A stretch of DNA of 28,477 bases from Syntrophomonas sp. GTDB lineage: Bacteria > Bacillota > Syntrophomonadia > Syntrophomonadales > Syntrophomonadaceae. The DNA is taken from NCBI GenBank assembly GCA_003444615.1, contig DLUN01000174.1:7335-35811 (forward strand), in the 5' to 3' direction. Numbering within the stretch: position 1 is the stretch's first letter; the number at the start of each line of letters is the position of its first letter. Both the position numbers and the translations under genes were made by a program. This document shows, piece by piece, positions 23,271 to 28,477 of this stretch. The notes under the pieces are model-generated. The model was not told the DNA's origin. It searched no databases and was given only the letters and a program-made list of their open reading frames with translations.

Positions 23271-26200
23271 CTAAGCCCTCCTTGCATTGACAAGGCAACA
23301 TTTATACTCTGGAGTCCCCGCGCCGGGATCTAAAGCTGCCATTGTCACAGTATTCGTGCTAGGGCCGGGATTCAAGCTGGCAAAGCCCCAGCTCCAAGGC
23401 ATACCGATAGTTTCAGTTTCTTTTCCATTGACATTCAGGGTCTGTAAACGATCGGTAACCAGGGCACGTACGACTACCTTGCCACGCATTGAGGATATCT
23501 CAACTTTATCCCCATCTTTAACACCGATCTTTTTAGCCAGGTTTTTGCTGATTTCGGCAAAAGGTTCGGGCATGATTTCATTCAGATAGGGAATGTTACG
23601 GGTAATGCCGCCGGCACAGAAGTGCTCACAGACACCATAGGTAGTAAGGACATAGGGATATTCCTCGGGATCGCCAAACTCCGTAGAAACGATCTTGGCG
23701 CAGGGATTATTCTGAACATTAGGATGCAGTTTATTGGTGGTCGGGCTTTCAATGGGCTCATAAAATTCAGGTAATGGGCCGTCCACCGTCATACCGGCTC
23801 CACGAGTGGGAATGGCCGCTATACTATCAGCGGGAACAGGTGACGTAGGTACTCCACTGGTATAGCTAGCGGCAAACAAACGACCTACACCCTCTGGTGT
23901 CATACGGAAAGCCATTTTTCCTTCTGGAGTGTCGGGACCTTTAGTCTTATCCGCCACGTCAGGATTATCATTGCCGGTCCAGGTTCCGCTGGCAGCATCC
24001 CACCAGATCAGTTTGCGCTCAGGATCCACCGGTTGACCATTGGCATCGCAGGAGGCTCGATTGTACAGCACGCGGATATTGCCTGGCCATGCGTAGGCGT
24101 ATTCCTGGTGGAGACCCAAACCGGTGGGGTCGGTATTATTACGGCGATCAGCCAGGTTTTTGCCCGGCGGAGTTACGCCAGCATATATCCAACAGCCGGT
24201 TGAAACCGTACCGATAGGAGCATTTAGATATTCACCTAAGCTAGCGGTTAGTTGGCCCGTATTATCATTGTAGCCATTCAGTTCCTGCAGCACTTTCAAG
24301 GGACTGGCTTCACCGTGGCCATCATCATAGTCCCAGTTAGCCTTTAGGATAGGCTCATCTTTGGGGTCTGTGCTACCGGCAAGAAGCTCGCGCATCTTTA
24401 TGAATATCCGATCTATCATATCCAGGTCAGGCCAACAGCCGTTAAGCGGCTCGAGCGCCTTCTCTTTCCACTGTACCAGACGGGAAGAGTTAGTCATGCT
24501 CCCAGCTTTTTCATAAACAAAGGCTGCCGGTAAGAAGATAACCTCCGTCTGAATAGACTTAGGGTCAACCCCCGGTTCACGCCAAAACTGGGCGGTTTCT
24601 ATTTCAAATACGTCGGCTACTACTAGCATTTCTAACTTGGACAGCCCTCTTAGTACCATCTTGCGGTCAGGAATGGAAACGGTGGAATTGGAGCCCCAGT
24701 TAAAGAGCATCTTAAACTGACCTTTGTCCATCCAGTTGAAAAATTCCACCTGAGTTGGCATATTGGTCGGGTCGTTCTTGGGCAGCCAACCATAGCCATA
24801 ATCATTCTCAGCCGTGGCATTCTTGCCAAACCAGGCCTTCAGTAGTGCCACTAATGGTTTATGCTGTACCGCACCATAGCGCACTGCATAGTCGTGCAGA
24901 GTTACCTCAGCATTAGTGGGATAGGGCAAGTATCCCGGCAAATTAGCAATGAGGTTAGCCATATCGGTGGAACCCTGAACATTAGGTTCACCACGTAGGG
25001 CCTGGACCCCACCTCCGGCCTTGCCGATATTACCCAGCAGTAATTGAATGATGGCATAACAGCGGATACCCTGAACAGCAGTAGTATGCTGGGTCATACC
25101 TAGAGCATATAAAATACTGCCCGGTCTGTTCTCAGCAAAGGTATCAGCTATCAGTTTAATTTTATCAGCGGGAATACCGGAAATCTCTGCGGCCACATCA
25201 AAGGTATATCTGGAGAAATGTTCTTTAAGCTTTTGGAATACGCAGTCGGGATCATCCAGACTGGTGGCTTTTATAGGTTTATTGTCAGCATCGAGTTGGT
25301 AAGCCCAGGTAGAGTAATCATACTTTTTCGTCTCGGGATTGAAGCCAGAGAATAACCCGTCTTCAAATTTATAATCTTTACTGACCTTCAGCAACGCGTT
25401 GGTGAAATTCAGAACATAGAATTCGTCATAGAGTTTATTTTCAATATAATAATTGATCATAGCTCCTAGATATGCGATGTCGGTTCCCGGACGAATCTGG
25501 GCATAGACATCCGCCTGGGCAGCAGTCCGGGTAAAACGGGGGTCAACCACTATCATCTTAGCGCCTTTAGCCCGAGCCCGATTGATCCATTTCATAGAAA
25601 TGGGATGGTTTTCTGCACAGTTGCTGCCGGCAATCAAGAAGCATTGAGAATTACCCATATCCTGCCAGGAGTTGGTCATAGCACCGCGACCAAATGAAGG
25701 TGACAAACTAGCCACCGTGGGCGCGTGTCAGATACGGGCCTGGTGTTCGTGAAATGGTGTGCCAATTAATCTAGAAAACTTACTTAACATGTATGATTCT
25801 TCATTGTCAATTTCAGCCGAACCGATTACAGCTATGCCCTCGGCACGGTTAGCGGGAACAATTTTCTTTTCCCCAGTTTTGGTGGTTATCTCATCTGTGC
25901 TCTTCCAGGTCTTATCCCGGACTTCTACAGCTTTCTTGGCGATTCGTTCGATTGCTTCATCCCAGGAAATTTCTTGCCAATCCTCAGCTCCCGGTGCACG
26001 ATACAATGGTGTCTTCGGGCGAACTTCAGAATAGGCCACTTGCTCCAGGCTAGCTGCCTTAGGGCAAAGGGCACCTTCGTTAATGGGATTGTCCGGGTCT
26101 CCTTCCAAGTGAACCAGTTTACCGTCTTTGATGTGCAGCAGCAAACCGCATCCACCAGAACAGAAGTGACAGATGCTGGGTATCTTGGTACATCCCTCAA

Positions 26201-26315
26201 GCTTTAAAGTATATGCTCTAGCTTCAGCTACCGAAAGGTTAATTCCCAGTCCGCTTGCTACTGCAACAACTGAAAGCCCCGTCATTTTCAAAAAAGTACG
26301 ACGAGTTACATTCAT
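23271..26315 (-). CDS. fdhA: Formate dehydrogenase catalytic subunit, selenocysteine-containing
   Basis: The 1014-residue molybdopterin oxidoreductase of the FdnG type spans an in-frame TGA at 25730-25728. Reading through gives EHQARI-Sec-HAPTVASLS, the FDH active-site signature, and from ATG 26315 Sec is residue 196, the same as E. coli FdnG. The Tat signal is NVTRRTFLKMTGLSVVAV (residues 2-19). The [4Fe-4S] ligands are Cys49, Cys52, Cys56 and Cys84 (LCPKAA). The region after Sec (GRGAMTNSWQDM, then GSNCAENHP) and the C-terminal dinucleotide-binding domain are intact. It carries a bis-MGD cofactor with Mo or W. TTG 26321 and GTG 26318 are alternative starts; ATG 26315 has GGGGAGGG at a good distance. 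First gene of fdhA-B-C-E, behind a long leader with a candidate cofactor riboswitch. Confidence 0.96.
25699..25730 (-). promoter_or_regulatory. Bacterial SECIS element directing UGA to selenocysteine
   Basis: The Sec UGA (25730-25728) is followed after 11 bases by GGTGGC (25716-25711), loop TAGTTT, and GTCACC (25704-25699), a 6-bp stem with one G-U pair. The 11-base distance equals that in E. coli fdhF and the loop keeps a G. This fits SelB binding. Confidence 0.8.
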
Positions 26316-26405
26316 CACCAATTTCCCTCCCCTTTCTAGTGCTAATTAGAAAAGATTATGGATTTGAAAAGTTATTGCTTTCGGCAATCACCTCACTTGC
26401 TTATT

Positions 26406-26455
26406 TATGCTCATTGTAGGTTCGGAACCATGAGAAACCAAACCTGATAAGCATA
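26406..26455 (-). other. Structured leader segment between the riboswitch terminator and fdhA
   Basis: TATGCT (26406-26411) pairs with AGCATA (26450-26455), and inside it AGGTT (26418-26422) pairs with AACCT (26441-26445). An alternative palindrome, GGTTC-G-GAACC (26419-26429), competes with the inner stem. This suggests a further folded element in the fdhA 5' leader; its function is unknown. Confidence 0.4.
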
Positions 26456-26485
26456 GACCTCTAATTACGAACCAACAAAATACTT

Positions 26486-26546
26486 AAAAAAGCACAAACA
26501 ATCCAGCCATCCTCAAATATGACTATGACTGAAATCACTTTGTGCT
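26486..26546 (-). terminator. Intrinsic terminator in the fdhA leader
   Basis: On the minus strand AGCACAAA (26546-26539) pairs with TTTGTGCT (26498-26491). Inside, CAGTCAT (26531-26525) pairs with ATGGCTG (26510-26504). Six T residues run to 26486. It lies directly after the candidate aptamer, and its 5' arm shares AGC with the aptamer closing stem, as expected for a riboswitch expression platform. Confidence 0.75.
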
Positions 26547-26637
26547 CCTTTTCAAGTATCAGGAAGGCTGACCCGTTTCCAGGACAACCCGGCGGCTTTA
26601 ATATCATAGCAGTTGCCTTAGATATAAAGCTCGGAGC
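26544..26637 (-). ncRNA. Candidate molybdenum/tungsten cofactor riboswitch aptamer (Moco/Tuco RNA)
   Basis: Seen on the minus strand: closing stem GCTCC (26637-26633) with GGAGC (26548-26544); a second stem TATC plus AGG (26624-26616, two bulged bases) with CCTGATA (26563-26557); the single-stranded block GCCGCCGGG (26596-26588); a hairpin GGTTGTCC / GGG-T-CAGCC closing loop TGGAAAC; and GAAAAGGAGC at the 3' end. These parts and their order match my memory of the Moco RNA family, including a GCCTYCC...GAAAGG 3' side like that of E. coli moaA. The part corresponding to stem P3 appears missing, a trait reported for tungsten-type (Tuco) variants. The context fits strongly: it precedes an FDH operon needing the cofactor and a moeA gene. 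A covariance-model search would settle it. Confidence 0.62.
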
Positions 26638-26671
26638 TATTCAATTACATTGAGTTGGACCATAAAAACAA

Positions 26672-26677
26672 ATTATA
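26672..26677 (-). promoter_or_regulatory. Possible -10 box of the fdhA promoter
   Basis: A perfect TATAAT (26677-26672, minus strand) lies about 35 bases before the candidate aptamer, placing a start site near 26665. No good -35 is present at the usual distance, so an activator may be needed, or the call may be chance in AT-rich DNA. Confidence 0.4.
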
Positions 26678-26757
26678 ATACCTTCACCATTGCTTTATCT
26701 AGACACTTGGATACCTATTTTTATCCTAATTCTATATTAGCATGATAATTCCTGCTT

Positions 26758-26782
26758 ATTATGTCCAATAAAAATACATAAT
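26758..26782. promoter_or_regulatory. Inverted repeat, candidate operator between fdhA and moeA
   Basis: ATTATGT (26758-26764) and ACATAAT (26776-26782) are perfect 7-bp arms with an 11-base centre. They lie about 80 bases upstream of the fdhA -10 box, in gene-free DNA. The TACATAA half resembles half-sites of the molybdate regulator ModE, but the spacing differs. Confidence 0.35.
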
Positions 26783-26870
26783 GTATAAAAATCAATCTCT
26801 TCTTCTGGTTCTCTTTTTTTAAGAATGCGATGAATTTTTCTCTCAATCCATCATTCATTATTTATAAAGA

Positions 26871-26893
26871 GTTTTAGAAAAATATACTAAAAC
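26871..26893. repeat. Second inverted repeat between fdhA and moeA
   Basis: GTTTTAG (26871-26877) and CTAAAAC (26887-26893) are perfect 7-bp arms around AT-rich 9 bases. No T run follows. It could be a regulator site. Apart from this and the other elements listed, 26638-27096 is AT-rich with no open reading frame that I can support. Confidence 0.35.
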
Positions 26894-26945
26894 CCAATCA
26901 CATTTATTAAGAAAAAGTACTTCATACACTTAGTAGTTTAGTTAA

Positions 26946-26975
26946 TTGCAAAACCAATTTTTTGATGTGTTATTA
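26946..26975 (+). promoter_or_regulatory. Weak candidate promoter for the moeA-like gene
   Basis: TTGCAA (26946-26951), an 18-base spacer and TTATTA (26970-26975) give a poor sigma-A match about 120 bases before the gene. An alternative is TTGATG (26962-26967) with TAAAGA (26984-26989). Neither is convincing. Confidence 0.25.
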
Positions 26976-27096
26976 TTGGTGCATAAAGATATCCTGAAGA
27001 AATTTAACAGTTGCTAAGACTGGATCATCAAAAAAGCTCCCAGCTAAATTTGATTTTTTGGAGTATTACCTTGTTAACGGGGAGGTAAGGCGAAAA

Positions 27097-28302
27097 ATGA
27101 CAGCAACCGTAAACCTGGAAGACGCCGTTTCCACTTGCTGTACCTATATTCAACCAGTGGGCAGTGAATATGTTCATATTAATGACGCTTTTAGGCGCAT
27201 AAGTGCAGAAGATATTACCAGCTTAGTAGATGTTCCTAGCTTTGATCGTTCGTCTATGGATGGTTACGCTATCAGCTACGACGACTTAAAAATACTCAAC
27301 CTTCGTGAGTCAATATCGTTACAAATAGCCGGTATCATACAGGCTGGTTCAATAGTACCCAGGCAAATTAAAGCTGGGGAAACCTATAGAATAATGACCG
27401 GTGCTTTGGTGCCGGAAGGTAGTGGTGCGGTAATAAAGCAGGAAGAGGTTGAAAGTTATAAAGAACAAGATAAAATTGTTGTTCGCAGACGGCACAAGCC
27501 AAACCAAAACATAAGCCGGGCGGGCGAATTGCTTAGGGCCGGAGATAAGATAGCGGCTAAAGGGCAGCTTCTCAAAGCTGAGGTTTTAGAACAGATTGCC
27601 ACTTGTGGAATTGACAAAATTGAAGTTCATCGAATTCCGCGGGTAGCAGTCATTGATACGGGAAGTGAATTAATTTTGCCAGGTGTGCCCATTCGCGAAG
27701 GGCAAATATATGCTAGCAGTCGCAGTCTGTTGGCCGGTAAGATTAAGGAGGCCGGGGCTGAACCATTATTATTTGATTCGGTGGTTGAAGACGATCTTAT
27801 GGCCATTGTCCAGGCTATTGAGAAAGCAGTCAATGTGGTTGATATGGTGATAATTACCGGAGGGACCGGCAAGGGACTATATGATCTAGTTTATAATGCC
27901 TTTGAGCATATACAAGCGAAAACCTTGTTTAGAGGTGTGAATATTATTCCGGGCAAGTTCTCATCAGCCGTTATTTATAATAACAAAATTATTTTTAATG
28001 TATCAGGTAATCCACATGCAGCGGGAATACTGTTTGAAGTGTTAGTAAAACCAGCCTTGCAGAAATTGTCGGGGAACCTGTTATACATCCAAGAATGGTT
28101 TGACATAGTATTACAATGTGCCTTAAAAAAAATTAAGCCAGTACGTAACCTATGCTTAGGGGAAATCATCTTTGAAAATGGAGGCATCTATGCCCAACCA
28201 ACTGGCAAAAGCGGTTATCATTACATAAGAAATCCTATAATACTCGATATCCAACCTGGCCAAGGAGCAGCAGGTGATATGGTGAAAGCTCTCTTGCTGT
28301 AG
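27097..28302 (+). CDS. moeA: MoeA-family molybdopterin molybdenumtransferase
   Basis: The 401-residue protein has the MoeA layout. VPSFDRSSMDGYAIS (about 46-60, with Asp55 matching catalytic Asp59 of E. coli) and RIMTGALVPEGSGAVIKQEE are followed by the MoCF-type domain (about 185-320): VAVIDTGSELILPG, VVDMVIITGGTGKGLYDLV and IIPGKFSSAVIY. MoeA inserts molybdate or tungstate into adenylated molybdopterin. The usual TTGGVSVGDYD loop is replaced by ITGGTGKGLYD, and GLPGNP by NVSGNPHA, so this is a divergent member that may be specialised. ATG 27097 follows GGGGAGG and GGTAAGG; the frame runs upstream to 27058 without a better site. It is divergent from the FDH operon whose cofactor it would serve. 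Confidence 0.88.
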   Translation: MTATVNLEDAVSTCCTYIQPVGSEYVHINDAFRRISAEDITSLVDVPSFDRSSMDGYAISYDDLKILNLRESISLQIAGIIQAGSIVPRQIKAGETYRIMTGALVPEGSGAVIKQEEVESYKEQDKIVVRRRHKPNQNISRAGELLRAGDKIAAKGQLLKAEVLEQIATCGIDKIEVHRIPRVAVIDTGSELILPGVPIREGQIYASSRSLLAGKIKEAGAEPLLFDSVVEDDLMAIVQAIEKAVNVVDMVIITGGTGKGLYDLVYNAFEHIQAKTLFRGVNIIPGKFSSAVIYNNKIIFNVSGNPHAAGILFEVLVKPALQKLSGNLLYIQEWFDIVLQCALKKIKPVRNLCLGEIIFENGGIYAQPTGKSGYHYIRNPIILDIQPGQGAAGDMVKALLL

Positions 28303-28337
28303 ATTGTTATAATGCTGGAGAGCGATTTTTGCAGTTT

Positions 28338-28477
28338 TCACTTATTCATTCCGCCAGAAAGTTTACTTCTTGGAGCAGCCATTTTGGCTAAAATGGAAAG
28401 CTGTACAATATGAGAGCTGTTGATAATACTCTGACTAACTTTATTGCTTAAAGCCAGGACCAGGCGGTCAAAGGCTT
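28338..28477 (-). CDS. C-terminal end of an unidentified gene, possibly fdhD
   Basis: The minus strand is open from the window edge to a stop at 28340-28338, giving 45 residues: AFDRLVLALSNKVSQSIINS, then SHIVQLSILAKMAAPRSK and a short GGMNK tail. AFDRLVLAL and ILAKMAAP could correspond to the AVDKVIG and ILVSRSAP parts of FdhD, the sulfurtransferase that sulfurates the FDH cofactor. If so, about a dozen residues between them and the usual C-terminus are missing, which would make it truncated. Context (fdhA-E, moeA) favours this, but the fragment is too short to be sure. It is convergent with moeA, 35 bases away, with no clear terminator between them. Confidence 0.4.
   Translation of the reverse strand, partial: AFDRLVLALSNKVSQSIINSSHIVQLSILAKMAAPRSKLSGGMNK

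Noticed and set aside
23271..25715. A separate 814-residue molybdopterin oxidoreductase gene
   Set aside because: It is the part of fdhA after the selenocysteine UGA; the upstream frame, active-site context and SECIS element show one gene.
25728..26321. A truncated FDH pseudogene ending at a stop codon
   Set aside because: The stop is the Sec codon: it sits at the FDH active-site position and the reading continues with HAPTVASLS.

Overview
The window looks like chromosome from a low-to-mid GC anaerobic Firmicute, most likely a Syntrophomonas-type syntrophic fatty-acid oxidiser. That is inference. It rests on the gene order alaS-ireB-ruvX-DUF1292-mltG-U32 protease, on strong AAGGAGG-type Shine-Dalgarno sites with many GTG/TTG starts, and on a membrane-bound selenocysteine formate dehydrogenase (FDH) next to a crotonase and a CoA-disulfide-reductase-like enzyme. 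I see no tRNA, rRNA, insertion sequence, prophage or CRISPR array.

Layout. 1-290 is a decayed C-terminus that reads like a RelA/SpoT ACT domain, closed by a terminator. 335-5216 is a co-directional run: PRC-barrel protein, small zinc ribbon, tiny membrane protein, AI-2E transporter, alaS, ireB. 5286-6112 holds ruvX and a DUF1292 protein ending in a terminator. 6283-14172 is a cell-envelope and nucleobase-salvage run with overlapping genes: VanW-domain protein, mltG, U32 protease, DUF4911, class B penicillin-binding protein, upp, uraA, terminator. A MarR regulator (minus strand) then faces a chaperone locus. That locus keeps a good promoter, but dnaK, dnaJ and a MerR-like (HspR/CbpM) gene survive only as short remnants ahead of intact clpB and a sortase. 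A CoA-disulfide-reductase-like flavoenzyme (minus) and a crotonase (plus) follow as a divergent pair.

21013-26315 (minus) is a formate dehydrogenase operon, fdhA-fdhB-fdhC-fdhE. FdhA has a twin-arginine signal and an in-frame UGA read as selenocysteine 196, with a bacterial SECIS hairpin 11 nt after it. Upstream is a gene-free stretch of about 780 bases. On the minus strand it holds an RNA that matches the molybdenum/tungsten-cofactor (Moco/Tuco) riboswitch architecture, followed by an intrinsic terminator. Beyond it, divergently, lies a MoeA-family gene for cofactor assembly. The last bases hold the minus-strand end of another gene, possibly fdhD.

The most interesting points are the candidate cofactor riboswitch in front of a Sec-FDH operon, and the two places (relA-like and dnaK/dnaJ/merR) where genes have decayed by small internal deletions while neighbouring genes and control signals stayed intact. 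All family assignments are from reading the translations; no database search was run.
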